This document shows positions 24,323 through 30,442 of a stretch of DNA of 30,442 bases, one piece after another. Position 1 is the stretch's first letter; every line of letters begins with the position of its first letter. A program made the translations under genes and the position numbers. Source of the DNA: Bacillota bacterium (lineage in GTDB: Bacteria; Bacillota_I; Bacilli_A; Erysipelotrichales; Erysipelotrichaceae); the NCBI GenBank assembly GCA_023426935.1, contig JAEZBR010000072.1, positions 1 through 30,442 of the forward strand. Direction: 5' to 3'. Below the pieces are notes generated by a model, which was not told the DNA's origin, did no database searches, and saw only the letters and a list, made by a program, of their open reading frames with translations.

Positions 24323-25019
24323 CATCTGGTGCTTCATCAACTGCTGCGGTAACCACGAAGACTTACCGGATAATATTATTCCGGCTGATTATGAAATCAT
24401 GGATCTGGAGGACCTTACAACCTATGAGGTCCAAGAAAGCGAGATTGATCGGGATAGCATCGTTACTAGCGATGGGGTGCATCATCCGATCACCGGTATG
24501 ATTCCGCCTTATGATCTAAGTAATGAAAAATATGTCTCCCTAGTCAATTCACTTCTTAAGGGTTCTCTACATAAGTTTGCGAATACCATGCACTATTCCT
24601 GGCCAGACAAATTACCTAACATTATGTTTGAGTTAGAAAACTGTCACCTTGAAGATTTCGAGAGTCTTATCCAACATGTAAAGCCCTTAGGTTATCACAT
24701 CGTCGTAATCTGGAGCTTAAGCAATATTTACGATTTAATCGATAAGAACATTCATCGTTTAAATCCTGATAGTAACCAAAATATTCTCATTCTTCATCGA
24801 GATAATTTAGATACTTTCCGTAATCTGTATGAACGGAAAGATCTAATAAAGAATTTTGACCAGGTAATTGTTATCGATCGATACGATCAAAAAGCACCGA
24901 TTATTTCTTCCTTGAAAGAGAATGATTCATTATTACTACCCGAGCACATATTCAACGGTGTTAATAAAGACAGTCTAGATATTATCGACTTGGAATACAT
25001 CGATACTAGAATGCATTAG
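24297..25019 (+). CDS. Hypothetical protein overlapping the protease gene (240 aa)
   Basis: Its ATG, behind AAAGGGGGAAACTT, lies inside the last codons of the protease gene, a 26-base overlap that implies coupled expression. No recognisable family, signal peptide or membrane helix. The N-terminal third is acidic. The middle (LPNIMFELENCHLEDFESL, then GYHIVVIWSLSNIYDLIDKN) recalls the post-Walker-B half of zeta-type P-loop kinases, but there is no Walker A, so a catalytic kinase is not supported. The C-terminal part alternates predicted strands and helices (NILILHRDN, QVIVIDRYD). A partner of the protease by position only. Confidence 0.72.
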   Translation: MNKLNNQHDIWCFINCCGNHEDLPDNIIPADYEIMDLEDLTTYEVQESEIDRDSIVTSDGVHHPITGMIPPYDLSNEKYVSLVNSLLKGSLHKFANTMHYSWPDKLPNIMFELENCHLEDFESLIQHVKPLGYHIVVIWSLSNIYDLIDKNIHRLNPDSNQNILILHRDNLDTFRNLYERKDLIKNFDQVIVIDRYDQKAPIISSLKENDSLLLPEHIFNGVNKDSLDIIDLEYIDTRMH

Positions 25020-25053
25020 TAATACTCCTCATTCAAAGAAAGGCGGTGTCTTC

Positions 25054-25602
25054 ATGAGCAAAACCAAAAGAACAGAGATTATCGAGACATTTATAAGTAC
25101 CGGTAAGATCTCTGATCAAGTGCTTAATCTATACGATTTACGACAGTTACTGAAGATTCTTTCGGATCTGGATAAACGAATAGATGCCCTTGATGAAATT
25201 CAACGCCTGAATGGTTTCAATCTTGAAAGAAGAAAGCAGATCGATCAACTAAACCATCGGGCTGGGCGAATTGAAAACTATGTCAATAATAAATATCATT
25301 GCGATCTGCCCTTCACAAGCTTTGAAGAAAGATTGCGAATCGAAAAACAGTATTGTGATGAGAAAGAAATTAACGATGTTTATCTTAATCAGTTCAGCAA
25401 AGATGTCTTACTAGCTATATACAGTGATCTAGGACAAGAAGAAGAAGATTTCTACGATATGAGAAACAATATCAAGTTCAATAAGAAGGAGATGAAAAAA
25501 GCCTATGAAATGCATAACGGGTTAAAGATCTTAAGTGAATATATGTTCCGCGTTTATGGTGAACAATTAACTGTTTACGACTGGTATAAAAAACGAAAAT
25601 AA
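25054..25602 (+). CDS. Hypothetical helical protein (182 aa)
   Basis: Starts at an ATG behind AAAGGCGGTG. The protein is highly charged and predicted mostly helical. A coiled-coil-like N-terminal half (about residues 28-80, LRQLLKILSDLDKRIDALDEIQRL) is followed by a region rich in Asp, Glu, Tyr and Lys. No membrane helix or signal peptide, and no family I recognise. It sits 34 bases after the 240-residue gene and 30 bases before the LRR gene, in the same direction, so it is very likely in the same operon. Confidence 0.72.
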   Translation: MSKTKRTEIIETFISTGKISDQVLNLYDLRQLLKILSDLDKRIDALDEIQRLNGFNLERRKQIDQLNHRAGRIENYVNNKYHCDLPFTSFEERLRIEKQYCDEKEINDVYLNQFSKDVLLAIYSDLGQEEEDFYDMRNNIKFNKKEMKKAYEMHNGLKILSEYMFRVYGEQLTVYDWYKKRK

Positions 25603-25632
25603 CAGTTCTAACAATAACGAAAGGGGCAAAAC

Positions 25633-26949
25633 ATGCCAGTAAAAAAGAAAATATCAGTTATTAAGAATGCTAACAAATCCACGTCAAAGGTTATAAAGAA
25701 GAACGAAGCAGTGACAAAACAAAAAAGAATAGTTCCAGTCGATTCTCCGTTATTTATTGAAAATAATAAACTAATTGAATGTAGGTCGAAAACAATCCGA
25801 AAAGCTATTATTCCTAGTGGCGTAACTGAAATTGGTGAATATGCTTTCTTTGGTTGCAATCATTTAACTAGTATTGAAATTCCCGATAGTGTCACTGTCA
25901 TTGGTGAAAATGCCTTCGAACAATGTGAAAGACTAAAAGAAATAAATATTCCAGCAAGTGTTACTAAGATAGGTGCTTCAGCTTTCGTTGATTGTATTAA
26001 TTTAACCAGTATCGTTATTCCCAAGGGGGTAAAAGAAATCGAATTTGCGACTTTTCAAAACTGCGTACGTTTAACTAAGATCAAAATCCCGGATAGCGTT
26101 ACCACCATTAATGAATATGCTTTCGATCAATGTGAGTACCTAGAAAAGATCAATATTCCAAATAGTATTTGCCAAATTTATGATGGTGCTTTTGAAGGAT
26201 GCATGAGTTTAAGAAAAATTGTGCTTCCGGCCGGAATTACAAAAATCTGTGATTCTACCTTCTATGATTGTTGGAATCTAGAAAATATTACAATCCCAGA
26301 TGGAGTCACATTAATTGACACTTATGCGTTTGGTCAATGCCGAAGCCTGCCCCATATTAATCTCCCTGCAAGTGTTATGGAGATAGGTGATTCTGCTTTC
26401 TCGGATTGCTGGGATTTGACTAGTATTGAGATCCCCAATGGGGTTACCGAAATAAAAGATCTAACTTTTTGCAATTGCGAAAATTTAACTAATATTAAAC
26501 TGCCAAACAGTATCACCAAGATCGGTAAGGGCGTTTTCAATCAGTGCATTAATCTAAAAAGCATTGAAATACCAAATGGAGTTAGCAAAATCGACGACGA
26601 TGCATTTTCAAGGTGTAAGATTTTTTCTATAAAAATTCCTAATAGTGTAAAGGAAATCGGAAAGGAGGCTTTCAGCGACTGTAAAAATTTGACGAAGGTA
26701 GAAATCGAGAATGGAGTTGCCAGAATTGCTGACGAAGCATTTTCAAAGTGTGTTTCTTTAACCGGCATAAAAATACCTAGTAGTGTAAAGGAAATCGGAA
26801 AGGAGGCTTTCAGCGACTGTGAAAATTTGACAAAGGTAGAAATTGAGAATGGACAAACAAAAATTGTTAGGGGTGCATTTTCGAAATGCAAAAGTTTGAA
26901 ACAAATTATAATTTCAGGTAATGTTAAAAAAATTAAGATTAAATCATGA
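25633..26949 (+). CDS. BspA-type leucine-rich repeat protein without signal peptide (438 aa)
   Basis: After a lysine-rich N-terminus of about 45 residues, the rest is built of about 16 repeats of 23 residues with the LRR_5 pattern (for example IPDSVTVIGENAFEQCERLKEI). Most BspA-like repeats belong to secreted or surface proteins, but this one starts with MPVKKKISVIKN and has no hydrophobic signal segment, wall anchor or lipobox, so it should stay in the cytosol. It ends the operon behind AAAGGGG. Two repeat pairs near the C-terminus are almost identical at DNA level, a recent internal duplication. Inferred role: protein-protein interaction scaffold. Confidence 0.87.
   Translation: MPVKKKISVIKNANKSTSKVIKKNEAVTKQKRIVPVDSPLFIENNKLIECRSKTIRKAIIPSGVTEIGEYAFFGCNHLTSIEIPDSVTVIGENAFEQCERLKEINIPASVTKIGASAFVDCINLTSIVIPKGVKEIEFATFQNCVRLTKIKIPDSVTTINEYAFDQCEYLEKINIPNSICQIYDGAFEGCMSLRKIVLPAGITKICDSTFYDCWNLENITIPDGVTLIDTYAFGQCRSLPHINLPASVMEIGDSAFSDCWDLTSIEIPNGVTEIKDLTFCNCENLTNIKLPNSITKIGKGVFNQCINLKSIEIPNGVSKIDDDAFSRCKIFSIKIPNSVKEIGKEAFSDCKNLTKVEIENGVARIADEAFSKCVSLTGIKIPSSVKEIGKEAFSDCENLTKVEIENGQTKIVRGAFSKCKSLKQIIISGNVKKIKIKS
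26643..26853 (+). repeat. Recent 138-base internal duplication in the LRR gene
   Basis: About 73 bases starting at 26643 recur 138 bases later starting at 26781 with only a few differences; both encode SVKEIGKEAFSDC followed by ENLTKVEIENG or KNLTKVEIENG. The period of 138 bases equals two LRR units (46 residues), so it keeps the frame and the repeat register. Confidence 0.85.
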
Positions 26950-27026
26950 AAAAAGAGCTTAATTGAATTAACATTGCTAAACATTATTCTTTTTTACTAA
27001 TATTATCTAATGATTCTATAACTAAA

Positions 27027-27266
27027 ATGTTATATCACATAGTCGATGTCATTTGTGTTCATTATAAAGGCAGTCATATAAAACCCTTGCAGATTATTTG
27101 GTATAACGGCCGCCGCTTTGAGATCGACAAGATCATCAGTTTGGATAAACATGCCTCCGTCAAATCCGGAGGAGTCTAACTAAGATATACCTGTATGATC
27201 CAAGGACAGAAGCGCCACCTTTACCTGCAGGATGACAATTCCTGGTTCATCGAAAAAGCAGATTAG
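27027..27266 (+). pseudogene. Small conjugative-element gene with internal stop codon
   Basis: From an ATG at 27027 a frame encodes MLYHIVDVICVHYK, continues through IIWYNGRRFEIDKI to SVKSGGV, meets TAA at 27177, and then resumes in the same frame as LRYTCMIQGQKRHLYLQ and DNSWFIEKAD up to TAG at 27264. The whole reads as one 80-residue protein of a small family often found near conjugative elements in Firmicutes, with one glycine-type codon changed to TAA. No strong ribosome site is visible. A terminator follows. Confidence 0.6.
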
Positions 27267-27287
27267 AATCATTTCAATTTAAGACTT

Positions 27288-27320
27288 AAAGCAATCAGAA
27301 AAACTCTGGTTGCTTTTTAT
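27288..27320 (+). terminator. Terminator after the small pseudogene
   Basis: AAAGCAATCAGA pairs with TCTGGTTGCTTT (twelve pairs, one G-U) around an AAAAC loop, followed by a short T-rich stretch. Confidence 0.85.
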
Positions 27321-27342
27321 TTTCCAAGGAGGGAAAAACAAC

Positions 27343-27486
27343 ATGAATAAACAAGAACAGGTTATCGGTTATGTTATGGATGAGAATGATATGTATCGGA
27401 ATAAGTATTATTTCGAAGGGACGCCAACAAAGATCGCATCCTTCATTATGAGCAATCAGTATCAGAAAGCAACATTATCGACTTAA
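27343..27486 (+). pseudogene. Truncated conjugative-element protein (47 aa remnant)
   Basis: The ATG follows AAGGAGGG, and the frame encodes MNKQEQVIGYVMDENDMYRN and on to FIMSNQYQK before running into ATLST and a stop. The beginning looks like the start of a normal element-borne gene, but the last codons are read out of frame from the VirB4 fragment that follows. A deletion with a junction near 27462-27471 has joined the two genes. The original product is unknown to me. Confidence 0.6.
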
Positions 27487-27935
27487 GGGATGCAATGTTA
27501 TTCAATGTGCTTTCCTATATGTCTGACCAACTGCTCTCCCTCGGTAATACCGTGGTAACACTGGATGAATTCTATTTGTTCTTAAGCAACAAGACCGCGG
27601 TCGAATATATCCGTAACTTCTCCAAGCGGGTAAGAAAGCGGGACAGTGCAATAATAATCGCTTCTCAGAATCTTGAAGACTTCGAATTGCCCGAGATAAA
27701 AGAGCTGACCAAGCCCCTGTTCGCGATCCCCACTCATCAATTCTTATTCAATTCCGGAACGATCGATTCCAAGTTTTACATGGATACGCTCGGCTTAACC
27801 GAATCCGAATTTCAGTTGATCTTGCACCCGCGTAGAGGAACCTGCTTATACCGTTGTGGCAATGAACGCTATTGTTTGGAAGTCCAAGCTCCGGAATACA
27901 AACAGAAACTTTTTGGGAACGCTGCCGGAAGATAA
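27462..27935 (+). pseudogene. C-terminal fragment of a VirB4/TrsE-type conjugation ATPase
   Basis: An open frame from about 27462 encodes NIIDLRDAMLFNVLSYMSDQ, then GNTVVTLDEFYLFL (Walker B region), RKRDSAIIIASQNLEDF and YPRRG-like HPRRGTCLYRCGNERY, ending in APEYKQKLFGNAAGR. This is the conserved C-terminal quarter of VirB4-like ATPases that power type IV secretion in Firmicute integrative conjugative elements. Full proteins have about 600-800 residues; everything before the Walker B part is deleted, so Walker A is missing and the fragment cannot be a working ATPase. The internal ATG at 27495 has no ribosome site. Confidence 0.8.
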
Positions 27936-28132
27936 ATAAAAAATGCCCGTCGGTCGATGTGAGTTGTGGGGGCAACAGCATCGGCTAACGAACTTTTCTA
28001 TTTTAGTATCATTGTCCCTTACTGTCCATCGTAACGCTTCAAATATTCGGTTCGGCTACCGCATCTCTATCGGTGGAACAGTATCTGACAGTCGAACCAT
28101 AGTTTACTGCCCTATATATATAAGGAGGAGAA

Positions 28133-29083
28133 ATGTCCAAAACAATTAAGATCATCCTAATTCTTTTATTATTGCCTATTCTATTGATCGGCTTACCTTT
28201 GATGGCTTTGGGCAGTGCCTCCCAAAGTCAGAATGAGAAGACTTTAGAAACAGTTTTATATTACCAGGATCTTTCGTCCTGTTCGTCTGAGGCAATGCGA
28301 TCTGCATTGTCTATAGTGGTAGACGAATTCAAGCAGATGGATTCTAGTGCAAATGAGGATACGGATCTAGTCTATGCTAAAGTAACTTATCTTTATCTGT
28401 ATCTTAAATCAGGATCCCGACCTTTCAATAGTGAGAGACTTCCTGATTATCTTGCCTGCTTTACCACCGGAAGTTTAAGCAGTGATCTGGATTCCTTCAG
28501 TCAAAGTTTCAATTACTCCCTTAGTGATTCGGATCGAGTCTCCATTGATTCTCTGAATGATCAGGCACAGAAACTATTGAATGAGAAGATGCACGATTCC
28601 TGGCTGGTCGGAGTCATCGGGGAAGAAAGGATCCAAAGCAGTCTACTTTCCGAGCCTCCTGAGTTTCCTTTTTCTTCACCGATCGCAGGCGACTGGACTA
28701 AGAAAGTTACTTCTGAATTTGGGACCAGAGATCCGATTACCTTAAGCGATGGCACTGTCACTTCCGCTTACCATACCGGTTTAGATCTGGAAGAATCCTA
28801 TGGAAAAGATATCTATGCAATCTCTGATGGAACCGTAATCGTAGTCAGAGAAGACAAGACCGGCCTAGGATTATACTGTGTGATCGACCATGGCGGCGGG
28901 ATCTTCAGTGCTTATGGGCATACTTCAGCGATCACGGTTACCGAAGGTGAGAATGTCATAAAAGGTCAGAAGATCGGTGAAGTCGGATCAAGCGGTTGGA
29001 GTACCGGAACCCACTTACACTTAGAGATCATCCGTGATCATGAAGCCGTTAACCCCCGAAAATATCTGAAATTGAACGAGTAA
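28133..29083 (+). CDS. M23 family peptidase of conjugative-element type
   Basis: 316 residues behind AAGGAGGAG. One N-terminal membrane helix (about residues 6-27) is followed by a helical extracellular stalk and a C-terminal LytM domain (about 190-310). The zinc and catalytic motifs are intact: AYHTGLDLEE (first histidine and aspartate) and GTHLHLEI (HxH), with the glycine-rich GGGIFSAYGH between. Such enzymes cut peptidoglycan cross-bridges locally to let a conjugation apparatus through the wall. It stands downstream of a VirB4 remnant, so it is a survivor of the decayed element; it may now be idle or used for wall turnover. Confidence 0.88.
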   Translation: MSKTIKIILILLLLPILLIGLPLMALGSASQSQNEKTLETVLYYQDLSSCSSEAMRSALSIVVDEFKQMDSSANEDTDLVYAKVTYLYLYLKSGSRPFNSERLPDYLACFTTGSLSSDLDSFSQSFNYSLSDSDRVSIDSLNDQAQKLLNEKMHDSWLVGVIGEERIQSSLLSEPPEFPFSSPIAGDWTKKVTSEFGTRDPITLSDGTVTSAYHTGLDLEESYGKDIYAISDGTVIVVREDKTGLGLYCVIDHGGGIFSAYGHTSAITVTEGENVIKGQKIGEVGSSGWSTGTHLHLEIIRDHEAVNPRKYLKLNE

Positions 29084-29136
29084 ATCCTATATCATATTCG
29101 AGCCGTTGTTCTCCTTTCATAACGAAAAAGCACTGC

Positions 29137-29165
29137 TTGACTTATGTGTTTAAATGCTATATTGA
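29137..29165 (+). promoter_or_regulatory. Promoter in front of a structured leader or small RNA
   Basis: TTGACT (29137-29142) and TATTGA (29160-29165) are 17 bases apart. The predicted transcription start, about 29172, coincides with the first base of the hairpin that follows. Confidence 0.5.
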
Positions 29166-29172
29166 TAATGTT

Positions 29173-29230
29173 GTGAGTACCTACCGCGAACCGCCTTGGT
29201 TCGCGATGTCTAGGCTCACTTCTTTATTTT
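29173..29230 (+). terminator. Strong imperfect hairpin, attenuator or small-RNA candidate
   Basis: GTGAG, CCTA and CGCGAACC pair in order with GGTTCGCG, TAGG and CTCAC (17 pairs with small bulges) around a GCCTT loop, and the sequence after it is T-rich (TTCTTTATTTTG). It could end transcription from the M23 gene or cut short transcription from the promoter directly before it. Confidence 0.55.
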
Positions 29231-29297
29231 GCAAAAGTTCAAATGCTCCTAAAATGTCCTAAAAAGGCTAGTTGATTGTTGGCTGATTTAATGCTAG

Positions 29298-29315
29298 ACT
29301 TCAATTAATTGAAGT
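29298..29315. promoter_or_regulatory. Perfect 18-base palindrome, operator candidate
   Basis: ACTTCAATTAATTGAAGT is its own reverse complement, 149 bases before the first codon of the secreted LRR gene. The length and AT-rich centre are typical of a binding site for a dimeric repressor; the regulator is unknown. Confidence 0.45.
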
Positions 29316-29392
29316 ATTAATTATCTAAAAGAGCCAAACAGAAATGAGGGAGCCGATATCGTAAAAGAAAATAAACAATTAGAGAAATAACC

Positions 29393-29418
29393 GTACATTA
29401 TTATCTATGTACTTTTCT
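29393..29418 (+). terminator. Weak hairpin with T tract in the LRR-gene leader
   Basis: GTACAT and ATGTAC pair across an eight-base loop and are followed by TTTTCTT. The stem is short and AT-rich, so termination would be partial at best. Confidence 0.35.
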
Positions 29419-29463
29419 TATATCGAAAAACACTAGTCATCGTGACAGTCAAAGGGGAAAAGG

Positions 29464-30442
29464 ATTCTGAAAAGCTTTATCAAAGGATTATCGAAGTTCG
29501 CTTTATGTTTAACCGTCGTATTTATGACCTTAAGTATCGGCTTAGCTACTCAATCACCAAGCAATTATGTCTATGCCACTGAAGGAGATGTCGAGGTAGA
29601 TGCGACTAACTTCCCGGATGCCACATTTAGACAATGGGTACTAGATAAGATTACAAGTGGATCTACTACGCTAACGGCACAAATGATTGCGAATACTACA
29701 GCGATTAATGTGAGCAATAAGAACATTGCCAGCTTAAAAGGTATTGAATACTTCACGGCGTTAACAAAGCTGGTTTGCAGTAGCAATCCACTAACAGCCT
29801 TGGATGTCAGCAAGAACACGTTGTTAGAACATTTGTATTGCGGCGCTAATAAACTATCGGCATTGGATGTCAGCAAGAACACGGCGTTAACAATATTGTC
29901 TTGCCTTAGTAATAAACTAACAGAGTTAGATGTCAGCCAAAATCCGTTGTTAGAAGTTTTGCGTTGCTATAGTAATAACCTAACGGTTTTAGATGTCAGC
30001 AATAACCCGAAGTTAACAGAATTGTATTGCGGTGGCAATAAACTAACAACCTTAGATGTCAGCAAGAACCCGAAGCTGAGCTTATTGTCGTGCTCCGTCA
30101 ATCAACTAACAGCGTTAGATGTCAGCAAGAACCCTGAGTTACAATCTTTATATTGCTATAGTAACAAGCTAACCGCGCTAGACCTAAGTGAGAATACTGC
30201 ATTAGACAGTGCACATATAAAACTAAGCTTAGATTTGGAAAACAAACCCGTTAACCAAACTCCTGTCTTTGTTGCCAAGAAGGTTGGAAATAAATACGTT
30301 TTTAATCTAAAACAAAATGATGCCGCGTTGAACGCGGTAAACATCAGTGAATTGATTTCTAATGGTACCTATGATAAAGAAGCGGCAACCATAACTTATG
30401 ATTCAAAGCCCGATACAACCGAGAAGATTACTTACCAATATG
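29464..30442 (+). CDS. Secreted leucine-rich repeat surface protein (partial, non-standard start)
   Basis: The frame is open from after a TGA at 29443 to the window edge. A signal peptide is clear (KSFIKGLSKFALCLTVVFMT, cleavage probably after NYVYA). After a short linker come at least seven repeats of about 21 residues of the pattern L-x-C-x-x-N-x-LT-x-LDVS-x-N-P-x-L, then a domain starting near residue 255 that continues past the edge. There is no ATG, GTG or TTG between the stop and the signal peptide. AAAGGGG (29451-29457) lies six bases before ATT at 29464 and nine before CTG at 29467, so initiation at ATT is the best guess. Likely a surface adhesin. Confidence 0.8.
   Translation, partial: MLKSFIKGLSKFALCLTVVFMTLSIGLATQSPSNYVYATEGDVEVDATNFPDATFRQWVLDKITSGSTTLTAQMIANTTAINVSNKNIASLKGIEYFTALTKLVCSSNPLTALDVSKNTLLEHLYCGANKLSALDVSKNTALTILSCLSNKLTELDVSQNPLLEVLRCYSNNLTVLDVSNNPKLTELYCGGNKLTTLDVSKNPKLSLLSCSVNQLTALDVSKNPELQSLYCYSNKLTALDLSENTALDSAHIKLSLDLENKPVNQTPVFVAKKVGNKYVFNLKQNDAALNAVNISELISNGTYDKEAATITYDSKPDTTEKITYQY

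Noticed and set aside
24297..25019. Zeta-toxin-like kinase reading of the 240-residue protein
   Set aside because: The similarity is confined to a hydrophobic strand-helix pattern in the middle; there is no Walker A motif or catalytic aspartate in place.
27943..28149. A 68-codon plus-strand frame between the VirB4 fragment and the M23 gene
   Set aside because: No ribosome site, low-complexity arginine-rich composition, overlaps the M23 start. Perhaps decayed element sequence.
1..30442. CRISPR arrays, transposase genes, rRNA and prophage structural genes
   Set aside because: No regularly spaced short repeats and no recognisable proteins of these types were seen on either strand.

Overview
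The window looks like chromosome of a low-GC Firmicute. The compact polyamine operon, DHHW/MBOAT pair, LCP protein and BspA-like leucine-rich repeat proteins suggest an Erysipelotrichia-type gut or oral bacterium. That placement is an inference from gene style, not a computed assignment.

Positions 1-18271 are ordinary core genome. From the left they hold: the tail and terminator of a plus-strand gene; a minus-strand O-acyltransferase cassette (DUF4358 lipoprotein, MBOAT, DHHW protein); a flavin reductase; a CNNM/HlyC-type CBS membrane protein divergent from a guanine deaminase-like enzyme; and a MATE transporter behind a structured, terminator-containing leader (riboswitch candidate). Next come tRNA-Cys and tRNA-Leu, a 54-residue zinc-finger protein, and the operon cupin regulator-potA-potB-potC-potD for polyamine uptake. 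The last block on this strand is pduL, pepT, an aldose epimerase-like gene, nagB, trxA and an LCP cell-wall ligase, followed by a nitroreductase-like gene and tRNA-His. PotA carries an in-frame insertion of extracellular-type Ig-like repeats inside its C-terminal domain.

Positions 18272-26949, directly after tRNA-His, are an accessory block entirely on the plus strand: nine genes, almost all unrecognisable. It comprises a frameshifted gene, a 185-aa protein, a DUF3293-like protein, two tandem paralogues, a soluble FtsH-like AAA+/M41 metalloprotease without membrane segments, a 240-aa protein overlapping it, a helical protein and a cytosolic BspA-type LRR protein. The last seven are tightly spaced and probably one operon. 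Three upstream regions in the block share a CATAWWTGGTAC-type motif. This is the best candidate for an undescribed system: a regulated intracellular protease with dedicated partner or adaptor proteins.

Positions 26950-29083 are the decayed remains of an integrative conjugative element: a small gene with an internal stop, a truncated reading frame fused to the C-terminal part of a VirB4-type ATPase, and an intact M23 peptidase. From 29084 to the right edge there is a promoter followed at once by a strong hairpin, a perfect 18-bp palindrome, a second hairpin, and then a secreted LRR surface protein that runs off the window and has no ATG, GTG or TTG start.
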